From Episyrphus balteatus (Eukaryota > Arthropoda > Insecta > Diptera > Syrphidae), in the NCBI RefSeq assembly GCF_945859705.1, contig NC_079135.1:38303679-38367678 (forward strand): a stretch of DNA of 64,000 bases, read 5' to 3'. The notes beneath the pieces were generated by a model. The model had not been told where the DNA came from. It made no database searches and saw only the letters and a list, made by a program, of their open reading frames with translations. Within the stretch, counting starts at the first letter, position 1, and every line of letters begins with the position of its first letter. Below are positions 1-12,664 of the stretch, one piece after another. Position numbers and translations under genes: made by a program.

Positions 1-1734
1 TTTTTAATCATAAAATATAGAGGTAGGTAGGTGTAAGTAGGGTGGGGTAGGTTATAATGCATCCAACAAAGTTGTTCTAAAACAAGTAAGGAAGTATATC
101 TATATATCCCCACATAGCTAACTCCTTCGAGATATAATGCAACCATACATAGAAATATAGTTTTGTCGGTTAGAGTATTTGTTAGAAGCCGACAAGGTTT
201 ACCTATATTGTGACCCACTAACCTACATACTTTATATACAAAAATAAAAATAAAATAAAAAAAAAAGCTTTTTTAATGTTATGAAATTTTTATTTGTTCA
301 CTTTTTTTTTTTTTGTAATTCATACAATATAATTGCCTTGATCAAAAAAGACTCGGTAAATAGTTGGCTTTATACAGAGAGAGACATACATAGGCATAAG
401 CAAAAAGCATACCTATGGGGGTACTGGTAATGGTACTGGCAATGGGTAGGTAGCAATAACGAATTGATAGAAATCCGAAAAGAGCATAAAATATGAGAAA
501 CATCTTCAAAACCGGTCTAAAAGGTACCTATACTTCATGAAGTAGGTATTTTATGTTTTTGTTGTTGTTATTATGGTATGGTAATATGGGTATTTACCTG
601 TGCCCATGTCAACATTTAACAACAAAAAAAAAAAAAAAATTGGAAATGGAAATGGAGTGGTGTAAAGTATATTTTGGTCCTCACTTTTTATATTTCAACT
701 CCAAAAAATTTGTTACATACATTAAACGCCTAGAGCAAAGCACACAAAATGCATAGATTTATGTATATGTATCTAACCTGACTTATAATCGTCACAAATA
801 CAAACGAAATCACTTAAAATACATAAATTTGTATAGTGTCTTGTGTGTACCGAAACCTAGGCACATAGATATTTATTACAAAAATAGTGTTGGATAGATA
901 TAAGTTTTGTATATACACGAAAAAGCAGCACAAATAAAAAAAAAAAAAAGATAGATAATATTGTATAAATGAAAAACGATTGGAGAAAAAACGAGAAAGA
1001 AAACTGGTCAAGTGCAGTAGGCCATGCAATTATTGAAGTAGGTCACCACACTTCAAACTATACACAGAGTAATTGTTGCTTTAAAGCTTTAAAACAGGTT
1101 ACATCATACTCGTACTCTGTGCGCTCTGCTCGATTGTGTGATCGAGATCAAAAGTGCTGCTTGCTTATTATTCCGAGGCGAGGGTACCTATATTAATATG
1201 TATGTATGTTTTTTTTTTAAATATTTTTTTTGGTGTAATATGTTGCTGTAGAGCTATAGCCCACCTTAGACATTTGGAACACTTGAAGGGGGAAAAGATA
1301 GCACAAGTATAATATGCCCATATTTATAATTATTTGTTTTATAATATATTTTTTTATGATGATGAATTTTGTGGTGCTAATTTGTAATTATTGTTCTTAT
1401 TTTTGTGGCCTTTTATGGGTTTTTTTAAGTTTATATAAAGAAAAAACATATTTAGTCCTAATTTTTCATCGTCAGTTTTTTCATACGAAATCTTGAACAA
1501 AATTTAATTTTTGTTTTCGTTGTTGAAACAATTAAATGTTAAAACTTATAAAAATTTTAAAAAATCTCATACCATCTAACAAGTTTTTTAATGAATTTTT
1601 TGAAAACGGACTGATAAATATTTTGAATTTGTTGTCATTTTTTGTTCTGAAAAATATTGGCAAATTTTAAATGTGTATAAAAATTATTTTTAAAAAAGCT
1701 TTCATTAAAATTCGACTAAGACGCAATCGACTGT
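1..1734. other. AT-rich intergenic DNA, no gene recognised
   Basis: Open frames here are short, low-complexity and lack protein-like composition. I see only A/T runs and no terminal inverted repeats. An 8-base copy of the target duplication of the next element lies at its right edge (1735-1742). Confidence 0.6.
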
Positions 1735-1742
1735 ATATTTAT

Positions 1743-2988
1743 TAGGGTGGGTCAAAAAAATCAAAATTCTTTTTTTTGATTTGGTACTCCGAAAAATCGA
1801 TTGCTAGACACCTCTTAAATATACACACCAAATATCAGCTCTTAATATTAATGGGAAGGTCCTCCGCTTCGCAATTTTCCATAATCGTATCCAAATCGCA
1901 ATGCATACGAGTTATAAGAAAACTCCTGAAATCAGTGGGCATTGGTTTGGATACGAATATCTTCTAAACGGTTAAAGCAATCAATTTTATGATTATTATA
2001 ATTTTTCAATTTGTTACAAAATTAAGAACAAAAAACGAATTTTTAAAGATTTTCTCGATTTTTGGACCTCAAATCAAGGGGCACGGTAGTGCCCAGCCAA
2101 GTTCTCTAGCAACTTTGGCACTACACCCTTATTTACAGGAAACAACTCAGGCCATTTTCCACCCCCCTCTAACTTCCACACCAAAGATGCTAGAAATTTC
2201 AAACTCGCTACATTTATTGAGCTTGTCAAAACCAAACTCCTCACAAAGGAAAAAATTTAAAGTTTGAGAATTTTAGCCATGGGGCATTTTCATTGAATTT
2301 TCATCAAATATAGAGATTTTCAATTCTACAGCCATACCTTGCAAAAAATAGTGAAACCACAACAAAAACATTACTGTTAAAAAAGGAGCCAAGTTCTCCT
2401 ATGTTGAAGTTATGCTGGCACAAAAAGTACTGAGATGTAAAAGTGTACCAAGTTCTAAATTTTGGGTTCAAATTCGTATCAATAAAATTTTGATTGTTTA
2501 CTTGGCAATTTTTGAAATAACTTTAAAAATCGGTAATTAAAAGAAAAATTGTCAAGAGAACAATCAAAATTTTATTGATACGAATTTGAACCCAAACTTT
2601 AGAACTTGGTACACTTTTACATCTCAGTACTTTTTGTGCCAGCATAACTTCAACATAGGAGAACTTGGCTCCTTTTTTAACAATAATGTTTTTGTTGTGA
2701 TATCTATTAAACGGTTAGATAAACGAAAAAAGTGTGCAAGGCCTTTTTTTTAGAGCGTTCAATTTTCTACAAGAATATGTAAAGAAATTTGCTAAAAAGT
2801 CAATTAATAAAAAAATTATTTTTTTTTAGTAGAAGCTTGATGTAAAAATGGAAAATTGCAAAGCGGAGGACCTTCCCATTAATATAAAGAGCTCATATTT
2901 GGTGTGTATATTCTAGAGGTGTCTAGCAATCGATTTTTCGGAGTACCAAATCAAAAAAAGGAATTTTGATTTTTTTTGACCCACCCTA
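1743..2988. mobile_element. hAT-like non-autonomous element, internally deleted hairpin (family TAGGGTGGG)
   Basis: The ends are TAGGGTGGGTC and its exact complement GACCCACCCTA. They are flanked by the 8-base direct repeat ATATTTAT at 1735-1742 and 2989-2996. An 8-bp duplication and a TAGGG terminus fit the hAT superfamily. Compared with the complete relative at 38543-39882, most of the left arm is missing: the sequence jumps from the outer ~140 bases straight to the central loop. The right arm is interrupted at 2074-2700 by another element. No transposase reading frame is present. Confidence 0.85.
2074..2700. mobile_element. Helitron-like element, short copy, nested in the hAT-like element
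   Basis: Removing 2074-2700 restores the uninterrupted sequence seen at 39585-39610, joining CAAA to TATC. The insertion is therefore between A and T with no target duplication, which is the Helitron rule. One end begins TCAAGGGGCAC and holds a perfect stem GGGCAC-GGTA-GTGCCC. The other end is a ~345-bp inverted repeat (about 2355-2700). Compared with the copy at 7562-9091 it lacks the ~147-bp tandem repeats. The canonical CTRR terminus is not seen, so a Helentron-type or other rolling-circle relative is possible. Confidence 0.65.
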
Positions 2989-2996
2989 ATATTTAT

Positions 2997-3597
2997 GTAT
3001 GTACCATGTTTTATTTTCTTTCAAGGAATAATGTACTCCTGTGTTTCTGAATAAAACAATTTCTAATATTGAGGTAGGAATAATATGCAGAGAAAAAGTC
3101 CTGCTAATCATTTTTCTGAAGTAATTACCTAATTTGGCTTAGTATAACAGTTTTACGAGATAAATGTGTATTAAACAAACAAAGGGTTAGTATGATATTA
3201 AAACATATATCCTTTTGAAAAACTCAAATAAAATACGAATTACCAGGTTTCTGAGATGATCAACCTTTCTTCTAGTTGAAATAAATTATTTTGTACACTG
3301 TGGCGTATGCGTAATTTTTTGTTTCGATTTCAAAGAAAGACATTCTTTCAATAATAAATATGATCAACTTATTCATATTTATAACCGTCTAAGCTCTAAG
3401 TCAATAAATGCAATTATTTTTTCATCCTAATTTTTATTAAAAAAAAAAAAATAACTCATTCCCGGAGCGGGAATGAAGGTTTAAATTTTTTGAAAGTTTC
3501 AAGATTCTGTTGGCTGCATGCATATCGACTTTTTTGGGGAACGTTTTTTCCAGATTTTAGTTTAGATGTAAAATGTAAAATAGCTTCCAATTTTTTT
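2997..3597. other. Intergenic DNA, nothing recognised
   Basis: AT-rich sequence between two repeats. It has no credible open frame and no terminal repeats that I can see. Confidence 0.5.
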
Positions 3598-4445
3598 ACT
3601 TGCGACATAGGTACTATAGGGCAAGTTTAGGATTCGTAAAAAAAATCGAACTCGAGATAACAATTTTACATGACATTACGATGATGGAGAATGCCAAAAA
3701 AGTGGGTCCGGCAATTCTGTCTGTCTGTCCGTCTGTCTGTCTGTCTGTATGTACCTCGAGCTACAGCCTAAACTATTCGAGTGATTTTGTTCAAACTTGG
3801 TAGTTAAGAGTTTTGGGTGATTCCCTAGAGGACAAATTGAAATTTTTTTTTAGGACCAAAACTAACGGTACCTGTCATATAACGGAAATAGAAAAGTTAA
3901 TTTTTTTCAAAAACGGCTCTAACGATTTTTATTAAAATTTTTTGAGTGTAGTAGTACACATAAGAGCCAACTTTCTAAATAAAAAAAATATTTTTTTACC
4001 GTTATTAACAGTACCTGTCATATAACGGTTTTTTTTTATTTATGAATATCTTGTTCAAGAATAAACCGATTTCAACGAATTTTTTTATACATAATCGTTT
4101 AGGTAAAGGTAATGTTAAAAATTTAGAAAATTTCAAAAAACTCATTTTTGGATTTTTAAAAAATATTTCAAATTTTTTTTTTGAAAAATCTATTTTTTGA
4201 AAACGTGTTTATGAAAAATTTTGAAATTTCGTTTTTATGCGTAAATAAATTATTACTTCAAAATGGCATACCAACCTTTTTTTTTAAAAAATGTAAGAAA
4301 ATTTTTATATATAAAAAATTGTTTTTTTTAAAAACGGCTCTAACGATTTTCGAAAAAAAATTTCTAAAAATTCCCTTCTATACAAGAAGTAAACTGGCAT
4401 ACTTGTTTTTTTGTGAAAGATCATTTAAAACGATATTTAATTAAT
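3598..4445 (+). repeat. Dispersed repeat with CTGTC microsatellite (family copy 1)
   Basis: It begins with ACTTGCGACATAGG, contains a (CTGT)n tract at about 3717-3752, and carries the phrase GGTACCTGTCATATAACGG twice (near 3868 and 4012). Matching pieces occur at 7281-7561 with 9092-9138 (minus), 37206-37437 (minus), and 48603-48631 with 49465-49740 (plus). It has no coding capacity. It is probably a non-autonomous transposable element; its ends are uncertain. Confidence 0.6.
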
Positions 4446-4906
4446 TATAAAAAACAGATTTTATTTTTTTTAATTTCTTGAAAATATCAAATTTTAAATT
4501 TTCTTAATTTTCTTGAATAAAATGCTTTAACATTAGAGTAACTTAAAGGATAAGAGCAAGTACGTGCGACACCAGTCGTGCATTTTTTTTAAATATTTTA
4601 AATATTATGTAAGCAAAATTTTGTTTAAAAAAAATGCACAAATTTAAATGTTGCTAAGAATGTTAAAGGCCTTAATATATAATTTAATTTTATAATAAAT
4701 ACGTTGTGTTTTAATAATTTTTTTTGTACACTATGGCGTATGCGTACTTTTTTTTGGTTACGATTTAATAATTTTCTCCTAATTCGAGATTTTTTTAAGT
4801 ATTTATGTGTATTGAAAGAACAACGAATGCAATTTTTACAATGTTCATGTTTTAAGGCTTACAAAACATACTAGCACCCGAAAAAAGTATTCTTATACAT
4901 ATGTAC
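4446..4906. other. Intergenic DNA, nothing recognised
   Basis: AT-rich sequence without a credible reading frame. Confidence 0.45.
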
Positions 4907-4914
4907 ATATGTAT

Positions 4915-5227
4915 TAGGGTGTGTTACTTTTGTATGGCGGAAAAAAAGTACTCTTATTAAACAACGATTTTATATGAAAAAATGATTTTTTTTTCCTTCG
5001 CTTATTGTTTCGCAGCTTACTTATTAAGTGTTCAATTTTAACAAAGCAATTGCAATTAAAAAAATATACATATTTTAAAAATCTATAAAAATCCTATATT
5101 TTGAGCGAGTCAAAGATATTAATAAAAATGAATATTGTTAAAACAAAATTTAATTTTGAAAAGCAATGCAACTTTTAAAGGCTATTACATTTGAAAATTC
5201 CATAGTTGAGCACTTTGACACACCCTA
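4915..5227. mobile_element. hAT-like MITE, 313 bp, TAGGGTG ends
   Basis: The ends TAGGGTGTGTTAC and (complement) TAGGGTGTGTCAAAG are flanked by a perfect 8-base duplication ATATGTAT at 4907-4914 and 5228-5235. It has no coding capacity. It shares its terminal heptamer with the elements at 1743, 23084 and 38543, and one end of the element at 44151. Confidence 0.85.
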
Positions 5228-5235
5228 ATATGTAT

Positions 5236-7280
5236 ACAACTTGGGTTTTACGAACAAATCTGCTGAGCAGAAATGTATAGTAAAACCTTGGTTTTAGTAC
5301 AGGTTTTGGAATTTTTTTTTTTTTAGCTCAGTGGGAAAAGGCTATTAGATCCATCATATTCTATGTGGACTTTAATTGATTGATTGGTAAACTTGCACTT
5401 TCTTTTCTTTCTTATCTTTAAATGTTTATAATTTCGATTAAATACTCAAGAATTGGTTAAGTCGAATATAATTATGTTGTAGAATCTGTTGCTTTTTCAT
5501 GGTTTTGAGATCCCATTAGTAGCCTAATGACATTTTATGTACATATCAGTTTTAAATCAATATTCTTTAAATAACTTTGGAAAGTGGCGTAAAATGGCAA
5601 GTTCAAGTTCAAAGTAAATTGAACGTTTTTTTTTTATCCTCCTGAATACATAAATATACAATTGAATAAATCTAAGTAAATACCTTTTGGATAACCCTGA
5701 AATCGCGCGAACTGTTATTTCAGATACCTACTAATAAATTAATAACTAACTGCTAAATAAAATAATGAAACAAAAAAAGGATGAGCTTATTTAAAAAATA
5801 TGTTTTAAAGTTAAATCATGAAATTTTTAAAATTTGACATCCTACTTAAAACTTATTTTAAAATTATTTCTTGAAAATTTGCAAATTTTAAACATATCAA
5901 AAATAATTTGTAGGTACAAGTTCTTAATTGGAATCGAGTCACATACTTTGTTTTAGTTCATTCAATTTTAGATTAATTGATTTTTCTTTTATATTTTACA
6001 ATCTTTATTCTATCTTATGGAAGGCATTTGATCTGTAATAGCAAGTAGGTCGGAACCAGATGTAGATTTTGTTTTGTTATTATTCAATGGAATTATTTGG
6101 ATAGTGTCAATAATTACAAAACGTATGTAGCAATTTTTAATCGAATTAAGTTTAATTTTTCATAATATTTGTGCTTAAACAGATTGTTTTATTTACTCAA
6201 GTTGTTAGATTTGTAAGTTATTTCTTCACTAAACTGAATTAAAAAAAAAACAACTCGATAAATAGAAATAAGAATTTTGTAAACGAACAACAACAAAAGT
6301 CAATGAAATGATTGCACCAGAAATGAATGGCTAAAAAATATATGTTTTGTCTATTAACTTTTATAGAAAATCGATTTAAGGTTAAACAAATTAATCAAAG
6401 TTCAAAATTTCCCTGAAGGGTTTAGTCAACTTAATTAAAGAAAAAACAAAACTGAAGGAAGTAATCAATTAAACCAACTTTCAATTCAATCTTTATATAA
6501 AAATACAAAATACAGGGAAAAATTTCATCTTAATACTCAAAATAAAAACAGATTAAATTAAATCAAGACTAACTTAAACAATGCATTCTTCGTTTTCTTT
6601 TTTTTTTGTAAATTCAAAATCAGGTATATGCATTGCGTAACAAATCCCCGAAATCGAATTTTCCCAAAACGAAACCAAAAAAAAAAAAGGTTATACCTGT
6701 TTGACTCGATTAATGTTGGCGCAATCATTTCATTGAGTACCTCTCTTCCCTATATATGTACATGATTCATCTGTTCTGCTTAAATTATTTTTGATTGCTT
6801 AAAATACTTTTTAACACTGAAAGTCATAACCAACAAAATTCGGTCTGCGTAAAATGATGCCATTTATTATACGTGATGACAGTTCTTGTGGTAATTTTTT
6901 TTTATGTGACATCTTTTTTGTTAATAAAGGTAAATAACTGTTGAAATAAACTTATACTTTGATGCAATTGTCAATAGTTACATTATTTTACGCAGCATGA
7001 ATTTCGGTAAGTATACTTAACAAGCTGATACATTTTTGGTATCAAAGCATAATCATTGTTATTATGTAAAATATTATTGCTTAAAACGGGTGAGAACTTT
7101 TCTTTTTTTGCCATTTTTTCCTTTTTTTGAAAATCAATACCTACTAAAAATTGATTCGTAACTATCAGTTCAGTAACTTGTTTAAGACTAAGGTTTGAGT
7201 GGCAGGAAAAAATTAAATTTGATAAAAAAAACTAAAAAAAAAAAACTAAAATATCGTGACGTATAATGGTTTAAAAATTA
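5236..7280. other. Intergenic DNA with one short inverted repeat
   Basis: No gene is supported. A ~165-bp inverted-repeat structure at about 6836-7003 has arms containing TGCGTAAAAT and ATTTTACGCA, with AAATTC-like extensions on both sides. It is probably a small MITE; I could not define a target duplication. Confidence 0.45.
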
Positions 7281-7561
7281 TTTTTTTTTTTCAGTAAACG
7301 TATTTTTTTAAATTAAAATCCTTAGATCGGTTTTTGGTGGAAAACAACATTTTCCACTTTGGTCATAAGAAAGTTACCGTTTATTGTGGTAAAAAAATCG
7401 ATTTCCCCCCTAGGGAATCACTCAAAACTTCTAACTACAAAGTTTAAGTCAAATCGCTGGATTTGGATTGGCCTGCACCTCGAGAAAAGAACATTACGAG
7501 GCCCACTTTTTTCGTATTCTCTTTCATTATAATGTCATGTCTGATTATAATTTCGAGCTCA

Positions 7562-9091
7562 TCAAGGGGCACGGTAGTGCCCAGCCAAGTTCTCTAGCAA
7601 CTTTGGCACTACACCCTTATTTACAGGAAACAACTCAGGCCATTTTCGACCCCCCTCTAACTTCCACACCAAAGATGCTAGAAATTTCAAACTCACTACA
7701 TTTGTTGAGCTCGTAAAAACCAAACTCCTCACAAAATTTCAGCCTCCTACGATGAGTAGTTTCTGAGATATAGGGCTTCAAAAATCGCAAAAACCGTAAC
7801 TGACTCACTGACTCACTTACAGATCATCAAAATTATGGAGAACTTCCCGATATCGTAGAAACTTGAAATTTTACACGGTGATAGGACTTGTGGTGTATAC
7901 AAAGGAATTTGAGATTTTCAATTCAGGGGGCGTGGCATCCGCCCATTTCCGCTGAATTTTCATCATATATTATAGAGCACTTCTGATTATCGTAGAATCT
8001 TGAAATTTGGTAGAATAGTAGAGCTGGTAGTTAATACAAAGGAAAAAATTTAAAACTTGAGAATTTCAGCCAGGGGGCGTGGCAACCGCCCATTTCCGCT
8101 GAATTTTCATAAATTATTATAGAGCACTTCTGAATGTCGTAGAATCTTGAAATTTGGTAGAATAGTAGAGCTGGTAGTTAATACAAAGGAAAAAATTTAA
8201 AACTTGAGAATTTCAGCCAGGGGGCGTGGCAACCGGCCATTTCCGCTGAATTTTCATAAATTATTATAGAGCACTTCTGATTGTCGTAGAATCTTGAAAT
8301 TTGGTAGAATGGTAGAGCTGGTAGTTTTTACAAAGGAAAAAATTTAAAATTTGAGAATTTCAGCCACGGGGCGTGGCAACCGGCATTCCCGCTGAATTTT
8401 CATAAATTATTATAGAGCACTTCTGATTGTCGTAGAATCTTGAAATTTGGTAGAATGGTAGAGCTGGTAGTTTATACAAAGGAAAAAATTTTAAATTTGA
8501 GAATTTCAGCCAGGGGGCGTGGCAACCGCCCATTTCCGCTGAATTTTCATAAATTATTATAGAGCACTTCTGATTGTCGTAGAATCTTGAAATTTGGTAG
8601 AATGGTGGAGCTGGTAGTTTACACAAAGGAAAAAATTTAAAGTTTGAGAATTTCAGGCAGGGGGCGTGGCAACCACCCATTTTCACTGAATTTTCATCAA
8701 ATATAGAGATTTTATATTCTACAGCCATACCTTGCAAAAAGTAGTGAAATCACCACAAAAACATTACTGTTAAAAAAAGAGCCAAGTTCTCCTATGTTGA
8801 AATTATGCTGGCACAAAAAGTACTGAGATGTAAAAGTGTACCAAGTTCTAAAGTTTGGGTTCAAATTCGTATCAATAAAATTTTGATTGTTTACTTGGCA
8901 ATTTTTGAAATAACTTTAAAAATCGATAATTAAGAAAAATTGTCAAGAGAACAATCAAAATTTTATTGATACGAATTTGAACCCAAACTTTAGAACTTGG
9001 TACACTTTTACATCTCAGTACTTTTTGTGCCAGCATAATTTCAACATAGGAGAACTTGGCTCTTTTTTTAACAGTAATGTTTTTGTTGTGA
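7562..9091. mobile_element. Helitron-like element with internal tandem repeats, long copy
   Basis: It has the same two ends as the 2074-2700 copy: TCAAGGGGCAC with a GGGCAC/GTGCCC stem at one end, and a ~345-bp inverted repeat ending TTGTTGTGA at the other. Comparison with the CTGTC family places the insertion between A and T with no target duplication. Next to the first stem a second stem is possible (GTGCC and AAGTT pairing with AACTT and GGCAC), so the GTGCC stretch could pair either way. The centre is a ~147-bp tandem array. This architecture resembles DINE-1/HINE-type non-autonomous rolling-circle elements known in flies; that class assignment is inference. Confidence 0.65.
7913..8740. 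repeat. Tandem array, ~147-bp unit, about six copies
   Basis: Units start near 7913, 8059, 8206, 8353, 8499 and 8646, each opening with GAGAATTTCAGCC or a variant followed by a GGGGGCGTGGCA motif. The even period (146-147) and high similarity suggest recent expansion. A minus-strand open frame of 125 codons here is just a translation of the array. Confidence 0.85.
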
Positions 9092-9138
9092 TTTTTTTTA
9101 ACGAATCCTAAACATGCCCTATAGCGTCTATATCGCAA

Positions 9139-11179
9139 GTAAAAAATATGTCAATAGTTTAAAAACGTGTTTGTGGGGTCTTTCATAATTTAGTTGAAAA
9201 ATGATATCAAACTCCATTTAGTAGCCTCCTGTTGAAAAAAAAAAAACTTGGGAGATTGTACCATTTTATAAATCAAGATAATTTCTCGAAAGAATATTTT
9301 TCATCGACAGAATATTAAAAAAAAAAAATACAATTCGAGATGGACTTTATACAAAAAAAAATTTATCGAATTTAAAAATGTTAAAATCCGAAATGTTCAA
9401 ATATAATTTTCTCTGACATAACATTTTTTTAACACCTCTAAGAGTTGTCAGCAGAGTCTCATGCGCGAAAAAAAAACTCAAAAAATAATAAAAATGTACT
9501 AAAATTTAATTTTCACCACTAAAAGTAAGTTCTTATACAAAAATTTAAATATGCTCCTTATGAATCTAATTTGTAATTGTATTTTTGTTATATTAGTCAA
9601 ATAAAACAAAAAGATGAATTAGTGTTTCATTAATTGCATCCAAAAATAATGATCATTAAAGCCCAAATAAAAGCTAAAAAAAAAAAAATAAATTAACTTT
9701 AAAGTTAAGGCAAGTCAATACCTTGACATGAAATTGCTAGGCAAACTGATTCTCTAGGCACTTTACTTAAGGAAACATAACTGTCAACTAATAGTTTTTT
9801 TTTTAAGTGGGGCGAGGGTTTTTTTTAAATTTATTTTCATTTGTCGATTAAGAATTTCTTAATAGCAGGCGATTTTTTTTTTCAAATCTTCGCCAATTTG
9901 TATCCATAAAAAAACCACTTTAAAAAAAAGTGATTAAAAAAATAATATTTCCGTTAACGAGAGAATACTGTTGTTTTTAAAAAAGAAGTGTTCCAAACTT
10001 CATTTGGTTTTCAATTCTTGCGAATTGTGGTGTTCTAAAAAACTATCGAGTTGCTTTAAGTCTATTTTGTTGGCGTTTTCATTTCGTTTCGATTTTCGTG
10101 GCCAAATTCGAAATCACAATTTCATAAATATATTTGTACAAAACTATTTTTGTTGTTATTTTTAAGGAGAACAGACACCAATTCTTCACAATTTACTTGC
10201 AAATTTAATTAAGGAATACCTGCCCCCATTTGGCAGGAAGACTTACATAAACCTGTGTAGTTTTAGTCTCGGTAACAAAAAAAAGTTATATTTTGGTAAC
10301 CAGTGTTATCGACTATCGCGTCAGCCGATTTCGTTCCTGAGGAAAATCGACAGAGAAGTCAAACGGGCTAGGACCTCCGTGACGAAATGTTGGCAGAGGG
10401 AAAAAGCCACCAAAAAACTATTGCTGAGAAATAAACAAACATGAACAGTTTTTGTTCATAAAGGTTACAAAAATAACATAAACAAAAAAAATACAAGCAA
10501 ATAAAAAATGAGCATCTAGTATTGTTTTTTAATTTTATATTTGTCTTCAACTCATCTTGTCAATGTAACTGATAGTTGAATTTAAACAAAAACTTGGTTT
10601 GAATGTTGGTAACACTGAAAAGCAAGTTCTTACAAAATTAAGAACACAATTTTTAAATTAACGAAAATAACGAATCCAATTCGGAGCATAAATCAGAATT
10701 GGGTTGATAATAAAAACTTTGTTTCGAATTCAAAACCATTTAAAGTGCAGTTTTTTTTTTATTTTAAAAACATGTTTTTATTTTTTTTACATTTCTCTTA
10801 AAATAGCTGTTAAAATAGTTTTTTTTTTATAAATTTTTAAACAAAAAGCTTTAACATTATTATCAACTCTTACAAAACAAGCAAATACCATCGTGCATTT
10901 TATTTTTAATGATATGTGAGGTGATGATGTGAGAAAAAGTACTTAAGAAAAAATCACACTGATTTAAAAAAAAATGTTTTTAACTTTTTTTAAACTTAAT
11001 CAATTGAAACTAAAAATCTAAAAGCCAAAGTGGGCTAAAAAACATGTCGTTTGGACATTGCTGTATATGAAAAGTGCAAGTTTTCGACGTCAAGGAGAAT
11101 AGAGGGAATCAAAATTTTTTTTTGTCGACTTAAAAAAGAGCCTCACAGGAGATAGTATCCTAAAAAACATTCTATAATG
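9139..11179. other. Intergenic DNA, no gene recognised
   Basis: Mostly AT-rich low-complexity sequence. The stretch near 10305-10340 shares ATCGACTATCGCGT and the following AGC.GATT with one arm of the small inverted repeat at 19409-19525, so a solitary end or decayed copy of that element is likely. Confidence 0.45.
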
Positions 11180-12664
11180 GAGTAACTAAAGCTCAAAAAT
11201 TGGCAATATTAGGGAACCCGACCGAACAGCTTAGATTTTGATGATCTTTTTTTTTCAAACGTCGGTAAATAAAAATACTTTAAAGTCTATAGATTAAAAA
11301 TTGCCGGTGTTGCCGTTTTGATTTTTTAAATTTAATTGAAGATTTTTATGAACAAAAACAAATTTTTTTCAAAAATTTTTCTTAAATTTCATAAATTAAT
11401 TGATGCCAAAAGATTGTATAGGAAATTCAAGGAAAAAAAATATATGGGAGTGAAGGACAATCTTCCATAGTTCAAGCGATAGATGCAATTTTCTTATTAA
11501 TTGACTTCAAAAAAAAAAATATTTGAACACAACGGCAACACCTACAATATTCAAATATACATTTTTTAAAAGCTAGAAGCTTAGTCATATATGTAAAATT
11601 AAAATTAAGTTAATTGAATGAACGGCTTTTGAAAGAATGGTAATTGAACTCAGATTTTTGAAAAAAAAATTATTGAAAAAATTTTAACATGTCGTTTTTT
11701 AAACTTGGTCGTAATATAAAATCCATTTATTTTCAAATTTTTTTGGCCGCATTTATTATGATTTCCAATTATAAAAGGAAATGTCAATATGTATTACGGT
11801 TTATGAAAAAATTAAAAAAGTATTTCATTTTCGAAGAACTTTTTTTAATAAAAGTTTTGAAAAAAATGTAACTTATTTTTTTTTTAAAGTTCAACATCTA
11901 AACATAAAATTATTTTTTATTCATTTAATAACCCTTACTGTTGAAAGTTAAAAAGCAAAAATTTAAAGTTCCTATTTACCAGTCTTTGAGAAAATTAATT
12001 ATTTCAATGCAAAAATTCAGTTTTAATAAAAAAAAACCATTGAAATTGAAGTAATTATTCATTTTTTTTTTTTCAAAAGTGTGATATATTTTACCTTTTT
12101 TGCTTCGAAATTCAACTGATAATATTTATGGCCAAAATTTTTTTTAAATAAATTCATATTTTATTAGAAAAAGTTTGGAAAAAAGTCATTTTAAATTTTT
12201 TTTTAATTCTGAGTTTGAGGACCATTTTTTCAAAAAGTCTTGATTAAATTTAGTGGATTTAAATTTAAGAGATAAGAATGAGCTTCTGGCTTTTTAAAAA
12301 TGTATTTTAAAATATTGTAGGTGTTGCCGTTGTTTTCAAAATATTTTTTTTTGTGTTTGAGGTCAGAATGTTAAAAAATTGCATTTATCGCTTAAACGAT
12401 GGAAGATTGTCCCTAACAGCCTTTAATATATTTTCCTTAAATTATTTAGAGAATCTTTTGCTATAATTTGTTTTATGAAATTTAAGCAAAAAAAAAAATG
12501 GTTTTGTTAAAAAAAAAAATTTAATTTTAAAAAACAATACGGCAACACCGGCAATTTTTAATCTATAGACTTAAAAGTATTTTTAATTACTTACGTTTGA
12601 AAAAAAAAATCGTCAAAATCAGAGCTGTTCGGCCGGGTTCCCTAATAATTTGCTTTAGTTACTC
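11180..12664. mobile_element. Giant fold-back element, ~1.49 kb imperfect hairpin
   Basis: The left sequence from GAGTAACTAAAGC (11180) is mirrored by GCTTTAGTTACTC (ending 12664). Matching mirrored landmarks are TAGGGAACCCG (about 11210) with CGGGTTCCCTA (about 12634), GCCGGTGTTGCCG with CGGCAACACCGGC, and GACAATCTTCCAT with ATGGAAGATTGTC. The centre is near 11922. The arms have diverged by several indels, so this is older than the hairpins at 38.5 and 57.4 kb. No target duplication or coding sequence is apparent. Confidence 0.75.

Larger units (their letters stand above)
7281..9138 (-). repeat. CTGTC-family repeat (copy 2), interrupted by a Helitron-like element
   Basis: The flanks 9092-9138 and 7281-7561 read, on the minus strand, as the start and the following part of the family seen at 3598: the ACTTGCGA start, the GGATTCG phrase, then after the interruption the GAGCTCGAAAT and CCCTAGGG regions. 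They are split by 7562-9091. The CTGTC tract itself is largely lost here. Confidence 0.6.

Noticed and set aside
1743..5227. TTAGGG words read as telomere-like repeats
   Set aside because: They are single occurrences at transposon ends followed by TG, with target duplications; flies also lack TTAGG telomeres.
8360..8737. 125-codon open frame on the minus strand
   Set aside because: It is a translation of the 147-bp tandem array, with the same peptide phrase repeating at the array period.
7913..8740. Regularly spaced repeats as a CRISPR array
   Set aside because: Units are 147 bp and contiguous with no unique spacers, in a eukaryotic genome.
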